64,000 nt of DNA, taken from Bordetella parapertussis. GTDB taxonomy: Bacteria; Pseudomonadota; Gammaproteobacteria; Burkholderiales; SG8-41. Below, piece after piece: positions 46,490-55,666 of the stretch. A program made the position numbers and the translations under genes. Below the pieces are notes generated by a model. The model saw only the letters and a program-made list of their open reading frames with translations, was not told where the DNA came from and did not search any database. The number at the start of each line of letters is the position of its first letter. Positions within the stretch are counted from its first letter, which is position 1. The DNA lies in assembly GCA_945861275.1 (NCBI GenBank), contig CAMATZ010000004.1, forward strand, positions 62,001 to 126,000, read 5' to 3'.

Positions 46490-47437
46490 TCAACGCTTTG
46501 CAACAGCACTTTTATTGCTGGTCGTTTTAGTCCCTGTCCGCCGCTTAACTGCTGATTTGCCAGGCGCAGGAGTCTTCCGTGCCAACAGTTTCGAATTGGA
46601 CGCGCTGCGCCTTGCCTTGGGTGTCGCATCGCGCGCGGGCGCGAGCCGGCTGCGTGTTCCACCTTCGGACATGCAATGACCGCCTCCCTGGTAGATGTCC
46701 GCAGGCGATGTTCCCGGGGGACCTTCCCGCTTCAAGATTTCATCAGCGTACTGTTCACTCCGATCCTGTGGCCGATAGCCCAGGCGATGGGCATTGGCGT
46801 TGTCGAACCAGGCGCGGGCGTTCTCCGAAATGCCATAGACGACTTCGAAGCGCAGATCCGGTTGTTCGATGCCGATGGTGACCAGCTGAGCCATATCGCG
46901 CGCGCTGATCCAGATGGCGAGCCGGCGCCGATCAATCGGCTCTGAATTCACGTTGCCTATGCGCATGCAGAACATCTGCATGCCATAGCGGTCGGCGTAG
47001 AGACTGGCGAGCGCCTCGTTGAATACCTTGGATACACCATAGCGACTGTCCGGCTTGGGATAGACGCGGTGGTCGATGACCTGATCGCAGCGGTAAAACC
47101 CGACCGCATGATTCGAAGTCGCAACCAGAAATCGCTTAACTCCGTTTCTGCGCGCCGCTTCCAGCGCGTTATAAAAACCAATGATATTTGCCGAAAGAAT
47201 ATGGTCCCAGTCGTGTTCGCCCGACTGCCCGCCGAAGTGCACCACGGCATCTACACCTTTGGTGACCTTGAGCATGTCGGAGAGTTTGGTGATGTCCGCG
47301 CGCATGAAAGTCTCGCCGGGCTGCAGGTCACGGATCGGCTTGTTATCCGACAGCCGCAGCTTGTACTTTCCAGCCAACTCGGGCCGCAGAAAGGTACCGA
47401 TGCGCCCGGCGGCGCCCGTGATCAGGATCGTCTTCAT
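46490..47437 (-). CDS. uronate dehydrogenase-like NAD-dependent epimerase/dehydratase family protein
   Basis: A 315-residue extended SDR protein. It has ILITGAAGRIGTFLRPEL at residue 4, the VVHFGGQSGEHDWDHIL segment and TSNHAVGFYRCDQVIDHRVY, with the catalytic Tyr-Lys in SRYGVSKVFNEALASLYAD. These features match uronate dehydrogenases, which oxidise uronic acids to aldarolactones. After the enzyme core (about 265 residues) there is an unusual 50-residue Lys/Arg/Ser/Thr-rich tail (SRLAPARDATPKARRSASNS...), not expected in the family. Start 47437 was chosen over the ATG 15 codons earlier. It follows the hydroxyacid dehydrogenase by 22 bp. Confidence 0.87.
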   Translation of the reverse strand: MKTILITGAAGRIGTFLRPELAGKYKLRLSDNKPIRDLQPGETFMRADITKLSDMLKVTKGVDAVVHFGGQSGEHDWDHILSANIIGFYNALEAARRNGVKRFLVATSNHAVGFYRCDQVIDHRVYPKPDSRYGVSKVFNEALASLYADRYGMQMFCMRIGNVNSEPIDRRRLAIWISARDMAQLVTIGIEQPDLRFEVVYGISENARAWFDNANAHRLGYRPQDRSEQYADEILKREGPPGTSPADIYQGGGHCMSEGGTRSRLAPARDATPKARRSASNSKLLARKTPAPGKSAVKRRTGTKTTSNKSAVAKR

Positions 47438-47459
47438 AGGGTGTACTCCCGAAACATTG

Positions 47460-48422
47460 TCAGAACCAATTCTCTTTGTCAACGATGTTGCGCAGCGGTT
47501 TGCCCTGCATAAACCGGCGGCAGTTATCCAAAATGATTTCGTAGCGTCGCTCGTTTACGTGCGGTCCGAAGCCTGCCATGTGCGGCGTGATGATGACGCC
47601 CGGCATGGTCCACAAGGGGTGTTCTGCGGGCAGCGGCTCGTTCTCGAACACGTCAAGGCCCGCGCCTGCGATATCGCCGTCCTTGAGCGCGTTCGTCAGG
47701 TCATCGAGCCGAACGGTTTTACCGCGGCCGATGTTGATGAAAAACGCCGCAGGCTTCATGCGGCGGAACCGCGAGCGATCGAAAAACCCTTCCGTGGCGG
47801 GCGTGTGTGGAACGGTCAGGATGACGAAGTCCGCCCTTGGCAGCAATTCGTCCAAATCTTCCGGGGGGTGCAGTTCTGCCACGCCGGTCGGCGGGCTTTC
47901 GCGACGCGCATCGGTTCCGAGTACGCGCATGCCAAATGCGCTGGCAAGTCGAGCAGCTTCGGCCCCGATGCCACCCACACCCACGATGAGTGCAGTCGCT
48001 TCGGCCAGCGCGATGACGCCGGTGTCCCTGGATGGACGCGCCCACTCGCGCCGCAGTTGCTGCGGAAAAAAACGCTGCATGCCACGGCTGAAATTGAGCA
48101 CATACATCATGATGTGCGCGGCGATATGGTCGTTGTAGATTTCCCGGAAGTTTGTCACCACCACGGGATGCGCAATGAGCGCCGGGTAGTAATAGCCCGC
48201 CGGTGGCGCCGCATGCGGCGCCTGAATCCAGCGCAGCTTCTGCGCTTTGGGCAATATTTCCGGCGTCAGCGTACCGAACGCCGCATCGGCATCCCGGATA
48301 GCCACCCCGGCTTCATCGAGGTCTTCACTTACGACTACAGAAATTTCTGGTACCGTGACAGCGAGTCGCGCGGCCCACTCTCGTGTGAATTCGGTTTGCG
48401 GCGGCAACATGACAATCTTCAC
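47460..48422 (-). CDS. D-2-hydroxyacid dehydrogenase
   Basis: A 320-residue NAD(P)-dependent oxidoreductase of the D-isomer-specific family. The Rossmann motif is ALIVGVGGIGAEAARLA. Catalytic residues are recognisable: Arg in AFFINIGRGKTV, Glu in DVFENEPLPAEHPLW and His in VIITPHMAGFG. It would reduce a 2-oxo acid or the reverse (glyoxylate/hydroxypyruvate-like). Together with the uronate-dehydrogenase-like gene it forms an operon that could serve sugar-acid metabolism. Confidence 0.92.
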   Translation of the reverse strand: MKIVMLPPQTEFTREWAARLAVTVPEISVVVSEDLDEAGVAIRDADAAFGTLTPEILPKAQKLRWIQAPHAAPPAGYYYPALIAHPVVVTNFREIYNDHIAAHIMMYVLNFSRGMQRFFPQQLRREWARPSRDTGVIALAEATALIVGVGGIGAEAARLASAFGMRVLGTDARRESPPTGVAELHPPEDLDELLPRADFVILTVPHTPATEGFFDRSRFRRMKPAAFFINIGRGKTVRLDDLTNALKDGDIAGAGLDVFENEPLPAEHPLWTMPGVIITPHMAGFGPHVNERRYEIILDNCRRFMQGKPLRNIVDKENWF

Positions 48423-48649
48423 AAAATGACTCCTCTGTGACTTTCGAATTTACCAATACTAAAGCAGGTGGCGTTCCAGCTACACTGGGGCACAAAGAAA
48501 AAAGATTCCTGACGCAAGCCTTTGATGTGATGGGTCGGGGCGAGAGGTTTTGAAGCACCGACCACCGGCGCTTAAAAATGGTTTAGACTAGAACGTAACA
48601 TATTGATTTTATGAATATTTTTCATACCTGATTTGAAAGCACTACTGAA

Positions 48650-49303
48650 GTGTTTAAGCTCACGCTGACTTTTGATAACGGCCCCGACCCTGCCACCACG
48701 CCTGCTGTACTGGACCTGCTTGCGCGTGAGAACATTCGCAGCACCTTCTTCGTACTCGGCGACAAGATCAGCGAGCCGAAATGCAGACGCATTGCCGAAC
48801 GTGCGGTAGTCGAAGGCCACTGGATCGGCAATCACTCGATGCACCACAAAGTGCCGCTCGGTGAAGCGCTTGATCCAGCCGCCGCGGCGTTCGAGGAAAT
48901 CGACGGGACGCAGGCGCTGCTCGGCGATCTGATCCGACCGGATCGCCTGTTTCGCCCTTTCGGACGCGGCGGTGCAATCGGCCCGCATTTACTCTCACGC
49001 CCGGCGCGCGATCGTCTCATAGCCGGCGGCTACACGATGGTGCTGTGGAACTCGATTCCGCGCGACTGGGCAGAGCCCGACGCCTGGGTCGAGACGGCGC
49101 TCGTGCATTGCAAGGCGCAACCCTGGACACTCATGGTGTTGCACGATCTGCCCACTGGCGCCATGCGGCACCTGCAGCGTTTTATCAGCCTCACACGCGA
49201 AGCCGGCGGCAATTTCCAGCAGGATTTTCCGAGCACCTGTGTGCCGATTCTGCGCGGCAAGACGATGCTGCCTCTCGATGCGTATGTCAATCAGGCACGC
49301 TAA
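48650..49303 (+). CDS. polysaccharide deacetylase (NodB-homology) family protein
   Basis: A 217-residue protein of carbohydrate esterase family 4. The TFDNGPDP motif replaces the usual TFDDGP, keeping the first aspartate (catalytic base) and changing the metal-binding one to Asn. The HSMHH metal site is present in WIGNHSMHHK, and LFRPFGRGGAI and TLMVLHDLP are the later conserved motifs. There is no signal peptide, so it is cytoplasmic and may deacetylate a small N-acetyl or formyl compound. The start is GTG 48650; the upstream 227 bp are AT-rich and contain TTTAGACTAGAA, resembling an arm of the element at 2463. Confidence 0.87.
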   Translation: MFKLTLTFDNGPDPATTPAVLDLLARENIRSTFFVLGDKISEPKCRRIAERAVVEGHWIGNHSMHHKVPLGEALDPAAAAFEEIDGTQALLGDLIRPDRLFRPFGRGGAIGPHLLSRPARDRLIAGGYTMVLWNSIPRDWAEPDAWVETALVHCKAQPWTLMVLHDLPTGAMRHLQRFISLTREAGGNFQQDFPSTCVPILRGKTMLPLDAYVNQAR

Positions 49304-49345
49304 TATTCCGCCTGACCCTGTATCACTCAACCGGAATCCGAAACG

Positions 49346-50326
49346 ATGACCAACGCCGCAACGCGCCCGCTGTTATTTGATTCACACGCCCATCTGGTCG
49401 CCGATGACCAGGTGCGTTATCCGCGCAACCCGATGCAGCGCGCGGCTGACGCGCCTTATCGGCCGCCGGGGGTTATTGGCAATCCAGGCGGCCACCATGG
49501 GCCAAACCCAGTGCATGAAGTGCCCGATGCCTTGCGCATGCTGCGCTGGATGGAGGAAGAAAACGTTGACAGTATCGTGGCGGTGCAAAAGCGCATGATT
49601 TACCGGTACGACAACAGCTACATCCTTGACTCGTCGGACAAATATCCGCGCCTGTTCAGTGCCGTGGTTATCCTTGACGCGGAGGACGATGCAACGCCGC
49701 CGCTGGTGCGGCAGTACGTGCGCGACAATGGTCTGGCAGGCGTGCGATTTTTCGGCGGACGCAAGCCGGACGGCAGCATGCCGTGGCTCAACTCACCCAA
49801 GGCACTAAAGACCTGGGAGGTAGCCCAGGAATTTGGATTGGTGATTGATCTGGAAGTGCTGTCACAAGGTGGCGGCGGGCCGTCGATTCCGGCCATCATC
49901 GAGCTGGCGAGGCGCTATCCGGACATTCGTATTGTGCTCGATCATCTACTCGAACCGGAGATGCTGCACGCCGGAAAAGGAGGCGAAGAACACTTCGGGC
50001 TCGACCAGCGCTATGAAGCACTGGCGCGCGAGAAAAATATTTACTTCAAGTTCACTTCAATCAATCTCGACATCTGCCGCGAAGAGAACATCCCGGCGGA
50101 TCGGCTGCTGCGCCGCGCGGTGGATCTGTACGGCGCCGATCATGTGATGTGGGGCTCCGACATAGGCACCTCGTCCGGCACTTACAACGAGATGGTGCGG
50201 CGCTTTCTCAACTCAGCAGTGTTGCTGACGCCAGAAGAACAGCGCTGGGTATTTCACGACACCGGAAAGCGCGTGTTCATCAAGGGCGGCATCAAGCCCG
50301 CGTTGGTGCCGTCAGTTTCGCTTTGA
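49346..50326 (+). CDS. amidohydrolase 2 family protein
   Basis: A 326-residue TIM-barrel metal hydrolase or decarboxylase (PF04909). The metal motif DSHAHL is at residue 12. RIVLDHLLEPEML supplies the next histidine and HVMWGSDIGTSSG the catalytic aspartate. Members include 2-pyrone-4,6-dicarboxylate lactonase and acid decarboxylases. It lies 42 bp after the deacetylase gene on the same strand, so both may act in the same pathway. It is convergent with gltX. Confidence 0.9.
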   Translation: MTNAATRPLLFDSHAHLVADDQVRYPRNPMQRAADAPYRPPGVIGNPGGHHGPNPVHEVPDALRMLRWMEEENVDSIVAVQKRMIYRYDNSYILDSSDKYPRLFSAVVILDAEDDATPPLVRQYVRDNGLAGVRFFGGRKPDGSMPWLNSPKALKTWEVAQEFGLVIDLEVLSQGGGGPSIPAIIELARRYPDIRIVLDHLLEPEMLHAGKGGEEHFGLDQRYEALAREKNIYFKFTSINLDICREENIPADRLLRRAVDLYGADHVMWGSDIGTSSGTYNEMVRRFLNSAVLLTPEEQRWVFHDTGKRVFIKGGIKPALVPSVSL

Positions 50327-50345
50327 GTCTGGTTAATAAAAACGT

Positions 50346-51755
50346 TTACACGGGAAACGCCTGTAACTGCTGCGCCATGCGTGCCAGTACTTGTTCGCGG
50401 CCGATGAGTTCGAGCGTGGCGTCAATCGAGGGTGTTTGTGCCGTGCCGGTGACCATTACACGCAGCGGCATCGCCAGTTTGGGCATTTTGAGTTTGTGTG
50501 CGGCGACGACTGATTTGACTGCCTCGTTGATCGTGGCGCGATTCCATTCAATGGCGGCCAGACGCGACTGCAAATCCACCAGTGCGGGTTTGACATCAGC
50601 AGCGTAGTGCTGCTGTTTCAATTCCGCGGCAGGCTCCAGCGCGCGGTAAAAATACACCGCGGCATCTGCGAGTTCCACTACTGTTGAAACACGTTCTTTA
50701 AGCAGTCCCACCACGCTTGCCAGCGGCGCGCCCTGCCCCTCGGTAACTGCGCAGCCGTCGCGCTCCAGAAACGGCTGCGCAAGATCCGCCAGGCGCTGGT
50801 TGTCCGCCTGTTTCATGTATTGCTGATTCAGCCAGCGCAATTTGTCCGGATCAAAACGCGCAGGCGAGCCGCTGATATGCTCGAAATCAAACCATTGCAC
50901 CAGTTGCTCGCGTGAAAATTTCTCGTTGTCACCGTGCGACCAACCCAGCCGCGCAAGGTAATTGACCAGCGCCTCCGGCAAAAAACCTTCGTCGCAATAT
51001 TGCATCACACTCACCGCGCCATGGCGTTTTGAAAGCCGCTCGCCGTCCTGCCCCAATATCATCGGCACATGGCCAAACAGCGGCAGCGTCTTGCCCAGCG
51101 CGTGGTAGATATTGATCTGCCGCGGCGTGTTATTCACATGATCGTCGCCGCGAATCACGTGGGTCATCTGCATATCGATATCGTCCACCACCACACCGAA
51201 GTTGTAGGTGGGTATGCCATCCGCGCGCAGAATCACCAGGTCATCCAGTTCGCCATTGGCGATAGTGATCGGGCCTTTGACCACATCGTTCCAGGTCACT
51301 GCACCAGTATCGGGATTGCGAAAACGGATGACCGGCTGCACCCCTGCTGCCGGCGTCAATCCCGCACGCTGCGCGTTCTCCGGCCGCCAGCGGCCGTCAT
51401 AGCGCGGCTTTTCGTTGCGTGCGCGCTGCGCTTCGCGCATGGTGTCGAGTTCTTCCCGGGTGGCGTAACACGGATAGGCGTGGCCGCTGCGCAACAATTC
51501 GTCGGCAACCTGCCGGTAGCGTGCGAGCCGCTGCATCTGGAAATACGGCCCTTCGCAATCGAGGCCCAGCCATCGCATACTATCCACTATGGCCTGCACC
51601 GAGGCGTCGGTGGAACGTTCGCGGTCGGTGTCTTCAACACGCAGCACGAAGGCGCCGCCGTGCCTTTTGGCAAACGCCCAGCAGTAAAGCGCGGTGCGTG
51701 CGCCGCCGATGTGCAGGTAACCGGTGGGGCTGGGAGCGAAGCGGGTGCGAATCAT
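50346..51755 (-). CDS. gltX: glutamyl-tRNA synthetase
   Basis: A 469-residue class I aminoacyl-tRNA synthetase charging tRNA-Glu. The HIGH signature is [20 protein letters not shown] at the N-terminus, and the KMSKS signature is [13 protein letters not shown] near residue 245. The anticodon-binding C-terminal domain ends [20 protein letters not shown]. Length and start are standard. It stands alone in the minus direction with 160 bp upstream. Confidence 0.97.
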   Translation of the reverse strand: MIRTRFAPSPTGYLHIGGARTALYCWAFAKRHGGAFVLRVEDTDRERSTDASVQAIVDSMRWLGLDCEGPYFQMQRLARYRQVADELLRSGHAYPCYATREELDTMREAQRARNEKPRYDGRWRPENAQRAGLTPAAGVQPVIRFRNPDTGAVTWNDVVKGPITIANGELDDLVILRADGIPTYNFGVVVDDIDMQMTHVIRGDDHVNNTPRQINIYHALGKTLPLFGHVPMILGQDGERLSKRHGAVSVMQYCDEGFLPEALVNYLARLGWSHGDNEKFSREQLVQWFDFEHISGSPARFDPDKLRWLNQQYMKQADNQRLADLAQPFLERDGCAVTEGQGAPLASVVGLLKERVSTVVELADAAVYFYRALEPAAELKQQHYAADVKPALVDLQSRLAAIEWNRATINEAVKSVVAAHKLKMPKLAMPLRVMVTGTAQTPSIDATLELIGREQVLARMAQQLQAFPV

Positions 51756-51865
51756 GATGCGGCTCAGCGAAAAGCGCGCATTCTACGCGATGGGTAAAAT
51801 ATTGTCTTGCGATAAAACTAAAATACTATTTAAAAACAAATACTTATCTGTTCTATCGTCATACG

Positions 51866-51889
51866 CCACATCAGCTTGAGTCGCACCCG
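51866..51889. repeat. solitary copy of the outer arm of the 36.8-kb inverted repeat
   Basis: CCACATCAGCTTGAGTCGCA plus CCCG differs by two bases from the corresponding stretch of the right outer arm (36964-36987). It sits in the AT-rich gap between gltX and the enoyl-CoA hydratase gene with no partner arm nearby. Confidence 0.6.
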
Positions 51890-51915
51890 AAGTCACTGCG
51901 TGCGTGCTTGCGGAT

Positions 51916-52692
51916 TTACGCCTTCTTTTTCCGGCCATCGAAAAACGCTCGCAGTCGCTTATTCGGCGCATCGCTCAGGAACGTCGCACCAAACGCGTCG
52001 ATGCTGGTCTGAATGCTGGTGGCAATATCGGTGTCGAGCCAACCTTCGATCAGGCGCTTTTGCGTGCGAATGGCAGCAGGGTCGGCGCGCAGGATGTCGT
52101 CCAGCCACGGCTGCATTGCGGCGTCCAGATCCGCGCCGGGCGCGACGCGCTGTAAAAATCCGATGCGCTGCGCTTCGCTGGCATCGATGACGTGCCCTCG
52201 ATACAACAGTTCGCGAGTGTTCCCCCAGCCGATCAGCCCCGGCAACAGTGTCGCCTCGATCACTGACGGCAATCCTACCTGCACTTCCGGCATGCCGTAG
52301 CGGCTGGCCGTTGATCCCAGGCGCAGGTCGCACGCTGCGGCCAGTTCCATCCCCGCCCCCAGGCACGGCCCGTCCACGCGCGCGATGCTGGGTACCGGCA
52401 GAGCGCGGAACAAGTGACAGACGGCGTGCAACTGGGTGATGAACGCCCGCGCCGTCTCCGGCGTGAATGCCTGCATCTCTGCGATATCAGCGCCGCCGAT
52501 GAAGCCCTTGCCGTCAGCCCCCGTCAGCACGATCAGGCGTAACGCCGGATCGTTTCGCAAGGCTGCGCCTGCTTCCAGCAACTCGCCCATCATGGCGCGG
52601 TCAATCAGATTTACCGACTTGTGGCCATGCATCGTCACCGTGGCAACGCCCTGTTTTCGGGTCATCTCCACGCGTGGCAGGGAAAGCGTCAT
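51916..52692 (-). CDS. enoyl-CoA hydratase/isomerase family protein
   Basis: A 258-residue crotonase-fold protein. The oxyanion-hole segments are KGFIGGADIAEM (near residue 65) and DGPCLGAGMELAAACDLRL (near 115). The second-glutamate region is YGMPEVQVGLPSVIEATLL. The first catalytic glutamate position reads MEL in AGMELA, so hydratase activity is plausible. Start ATG 52692 follows GGAG; the longer open frame upstream is not family-like. It is divergent from the acyl-CoA-synthetase-like gene and probably acts on its product. Confidence 0.9.
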   Translation of the reverse strand: MTLSLPRVEMTRKQGVATVTMHGHKSVNLIDRAMMGELLEAGAALRNDPALRLIVLTGADGKGFIGGADIAEMQAFTPETARAFITQLHAVCHLFRALPVPSIARVDGPCLGAGMELAAACDLRLGSTASRYGMPEVQVGLPSVIEATLLPGLIGWGNTRELLYRGHVIDASEAQRIGFLQRVAPGADLDAAMQPWLDDILRADPAAIRTQKRLIEGWLDTDIATSIQTSIDAFGATFLSDAPNKRLRAFFDGRKKKA

Positions 52693-52831
52693 CACAGAAT
52701 CTCCTGTAGCAAGTGAAACATCATACGCGCCGCAGCAGGCATACAGGACAGTTTGAGGTATCCTCATGTTTACGCAGTGCCTCGAGCCTCTATTCCGCCT
52801 GGCGCCCGAAATATTATCTGCACAACCACGC

Positions 52832-54352
52832 ATGTCTTCGATGCATCCCGCACACAACCTTGGCGACCTCCTTGACCGCAGCCTTCCGGCTGACAAAGTC
52901 GCGTTGATCGATTGTGTCAACTGGGAACAGCCGCGCGAGTACACGCATGGCGAGATCGACCGGCTGGCGAATGCCTGTGCCCGCGGCTTGCTTGCACGAG
53001 GACTGCGGCGCGGCGACAGCGTGGCCATCCTGTCGGCGAACCGGGCCGAGTTTCTGATTGCCTACTTCGGCACCATGCGCGCAGGCCTGGTGTCGGTGCC
53101 CGTCAACTATAAGTTTCCTCGCGACACGGTTGATTTTGTGCTGCGTGATTGCGCTGCAAAACTGGTGTTGTGTGATGACCCAAGGCGTGAGCTGGTGCCG
53201 CACGATATTGCCGCGGTAAGCTTCGACGACAGCGGCGGCTACGGCGCAATGCTCGATCCCGGACCCTTCGAGGCGGTGCATCCGCAAGGGGATGAAACAG
53301 CAATGGTGCTGTACACCTCTGGTTCGACCGGGCGGCCTAAGGGCGTGCCGTTGTCACACCGCGCACATTTGTGGGGTGTCAAGGCGCGCCTGAGCGGCGC
53401 AGGACTCGACCGGCATCGGCTGCTGGTGGCAGCGCCGCTGTTTCACATGAATGGGTTGGGCACCAGCAAGTTTGCGTTTGCGGCACATGCATCGATAGTG
53501 CTGCTGCCGCAGTTCGACACCCGCCGCTATATCGAGGCCATCGGCCGCTTCGGCGTCACCTGGCTTACCGCCGTGCCAACCATGATGGCGATGGTGTCGC
53601 GCGAGAAGGCGCTGCTCGCGGCGACCGATATTTCAAGCGTTAAGCTGGTGCGGATGGGTTCAGCGCCGGTGACGCAAAAACTGATCGATAACGTCAAAGC
53701 CGAATTTCCCGGCGCGGTGGTGTCGATCGTTTACGGCACTACCGAAGCGGGTGCGGTGATGTTCGGCGCGCATCCCGACGGACGGGCAAAACCCGATCTC
53801 GCGTTAGGCTGGCCGCAACCGGGCGTCGAGGTGCGCATCCTGAATGCCGAAGGACAGGAAGCCGACGAAGGCGTGCTCCACATACGCACACCGGCGATGA
53901 TGCGTGGATATCTCAACCTGCCTGAAAAAACACGAAGTGTGCTGAGCGAGGACGGCTGGTATTTTTCGGGAGACATATTCCGGCGTGACGCGGCGGGCGC
54001 CTACTGGTTCGTGGGCCGCGCCGATGACATGTTTGTGTGTGGCGGAGAGAACATCTTTCCTGGCGAAGTAGAATCGATGCTGGAGCGCCATCCCGATATC
54101 ATGCAAAGCTGCGTGGTGCCGGTGCCGGACGAACTGAAGCACGAGAAACCATTCGCCTTTGTCATTCGCCGCAGCGGCAGCGCGTTGGATGAGGCGTCGG
54201 TGAAACGTTATGCGCTTGAACATGCGCCGGCCTACCAGCATCCGCGCCAAGTGGTGTTTCTGGATGAGTTTCCGCTGGCCGGGACCGACAAGGTCGATCG
54301 TAAAGCACTGGCTGAACTTGCACGCAGCCATTGGCAGGCTGCGGCAGTGTAG
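52832..54352 (+). CDS. acyl-CoA synthetase (AMP-dependent ligase)
   Basis: A 506-residue ANL-superfamily ligase, activating a carboxylate with ATP and CoA. P-loop motif AMVLYTSGSTGRPKGVPLSH near 165; VYGTTEAGAVMFG; the GWYFSGDIFRRDAAGAYWFVG motif; GGENIFPGEVESML hinge; and the C-terminal catalytic lysine in AGTDKVDRKAL. Starts at 52766, 52832 or 52841 are possible; 52832 was chosen as the earliest ATG consistent with family length. The acid activated is unknown, although the neighbours (enoyl-CoA hydratase, quinone oxidoreductase) suggest a medium-chain or aryl-alkanoic acid. Confidence 0.92.
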   Translation: MSSMHPAHNLGDLLDRSLPADKVALIDCVNWEQPREYTHGEIDRLANACARGLLARGLRRGDSVAILSANRAEFLIAYFGTMRAGLVSVPVNYKFPRDTVDFVLRDCAAKLVLCDDPRRELVPHDIAAVSFDDSGGYGAMLDPGPFEAVHPQGDETAMVLYTSGSTGRPKGVPLSHRAHLWGVKARLSGAGLDRHRLLVAAPLFHMNGLGTSKFAFAAHASIVLLPQFDTRRYIEAIGRFGVTWLTAVPTMMAMVSREKALLAATDISSVKLVRMGSAPVTQKLIDNVKAEFPGAVVSIVYGTTEAGAVMFGAHPDGRAKPDLALGWPQPGVEVRILNAEGQEADEGVLHIRTPAMMRGYLNLPEKTRSVLSEDGWYFSGDIFRRDAAGAYWFVGRADDMFVCGGENIFPGEVESMLERHPDIMQSCVVPVPDELKHEKPFAFVIRRSGSALDEASVKRYALEHAPAYQHPRQVVFLDEFPLAGTDKVDRKALAELARSHWQAAAV

Positions 54353-54370
54353 TTGCGTCAACACTAACCC

Positions 54371-54508
54371 CGTCATTCCGGCGCAAGCCGGTATCCCCTT
54401 CCCTTGGGGGAAGGTAGGATGGGGGGCGTCTCGTTATGCGAAGCATCTTGAATCTTGATCCTTCGGATTGGATTTACGTACTGGATACCGGCCTTCGCCG
54501 GAATGACG
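54371..54508. repeat. inverted-repeat element of the CGTCATTCCGGCG type
   Basis: CGTCATTCCGGCGCAAGCCG (from 54371, arm to 54396) is matched inverted by the arm ending CGCCGGAATGACG (54483-54508). Arms are 26 bp with two mismatches around an 86-bp centre that includes CCCCTTCCCTTGGGGGAAGG. This type is a widespread intergenic repeat in proteobacteria. It follows the ligase stop and may terminate its transcript. Confidence 0.75.
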
Positions 54509-54581
54509 AGAGTGGGAAAGGTTCATTTTAAGTACTCGTTAGTGCGGAACACTACGCTAACGCATATTCAGAGGAGAATTT

Positions 54582-55592
54582 ATGAAGGCAGCAGTGATTC
54601 ATCAGCACGGCGGACCAGGGTCAATTCAGATCGACAATAATTTTCCCGATCCGGTGCCGGGCGAGGATGACGTGGTGCTGCGGGTGCGGGCGACCACGCT
54701 CAACTACCACGATATCTTTACGCGGCGCGGCATGCCTGGCATCAAGGTGCCCATGCCTTGCATCATGGGCCTCGATTTCGCCGGCGACATCGCGGCGGTC
54801 GGTGCCAATGTCAGGGACTGGAAAGTCGGTCAGCGCGTCCTGGTCGACCCGGTTGATCGCGTGGGACCGGGCGGGCTGATCGGAGAAATGTGGCACGGCG
54901 GGCTGGCCGAGTACTGCAAAGTACCTGCACACCATCTGGTGAGCTTGCCCGACGATGTGTCCTATGAGCAGGCAGCCTGCCTGCCGGTGGCGTATGGCAC
55001 GGCGCTACGCATGATGTACACCATCGGCGAAGTGAAAAGCGGCGACAAGGTGCTGATACTGGGCGCTTCCGGTGGCGTAGGCACAGGGTGCGTGCAGCTC
55101 GCCAAAGCAGTGGGCGCGGAAGTGATCGCCTGCGCCAGTTCCGAATCGAAACTCGCGCGCCTGAAGGCACTGGGCGCTGACCATGTGCTCGACTACACCA
55201 AACAGGATTTCGTCAAGTGGACCTACGAAAAATTCAGCAAGCCGCAGCGGCGGCAATTCACCGGCGGCCTCGACGTGGTGGTCAATTTCACCGGCGGCGA
55301 TACCTGGGTGCCTTCGCTCAAAGTACTGCACCGGCAGGGGAAATTACTCACCTGTGGCGCAACCGCGAGCTTCGATCCCAAGGAGGATATTCGTTACATC
55401 TGGACCTTCGAGCTGCGCATTCTGGGTTCGAACGGCTGGATGCGCGAAGACCTCGGCAAGCTATTTGAAATGATACAGAAAGGTACGCTCAAGCCCGTTA
55501 TCGACCGTGAACTGCCGCTCGAAGATGTCAATGAAGCGTTCCGCCTGATTGAGGAGCGCGAAGTGTACGGCAAGGTGCTGCTCAAGCCTTGA
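54582..55592 (+). CDS. quinone oxidoreductase-like MDR superfamily protein
   Basis: A 336-residue medium-chain dehydrogenase/reductase. It opens MKAAVIHQHGGPGSIQIDNN; the NADPH fold has VLILGASGGVGTGCVQLAKA near 160. The catalytic-zinc cysteine position reads LNYHDIFTRRG, and the ligand His/Glu pair and the four structural-zinc cysteines are absent, so it is a zinc-independent, quinone-reductase or enoyl-reductase type. GAGGAG precedes the ATG. It follows the acyl-CoA synthetase but with a 229-bp gap containing the palindromic element. Confidence 0.9.
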   Translation: MKAAVIHQHGGPGSIQIDNNFPDPVPGEDDVVLRVRATTLNYHDIFTRRGMPGIKVPMPCIMGLDFAGDIAAVGANVRDWKVGQRVLVDPVDRVGPGGLIGEMWHGGLAEYCKVPAHHLVSLPDDVSYEQAACLPVAYGTALRMMYTIGEVKSGDKVLILGASGGVGTGCVQLAKAVGAEVIACASSESKLARLKALGADHVLDYTKQDFVKWTYEKFSKPQRRQFTGGLDVVVNFTGGDTWVPSLKVLHRQGKLLTCGATASFDPKEDIRYIWTFELRILGSNGWMREDLGKLFEMIQKGTLKPVIDRELPLEDVNEAFRLIEEREVYGKVLLKP

Positions 55593-55666
55593 TCGAATCC
55601 GGCCAGGCGCTGAATACTCACTGATGTGGACGCACGGACTTTCGCATACGGCGGCCGGCGCGGCGC

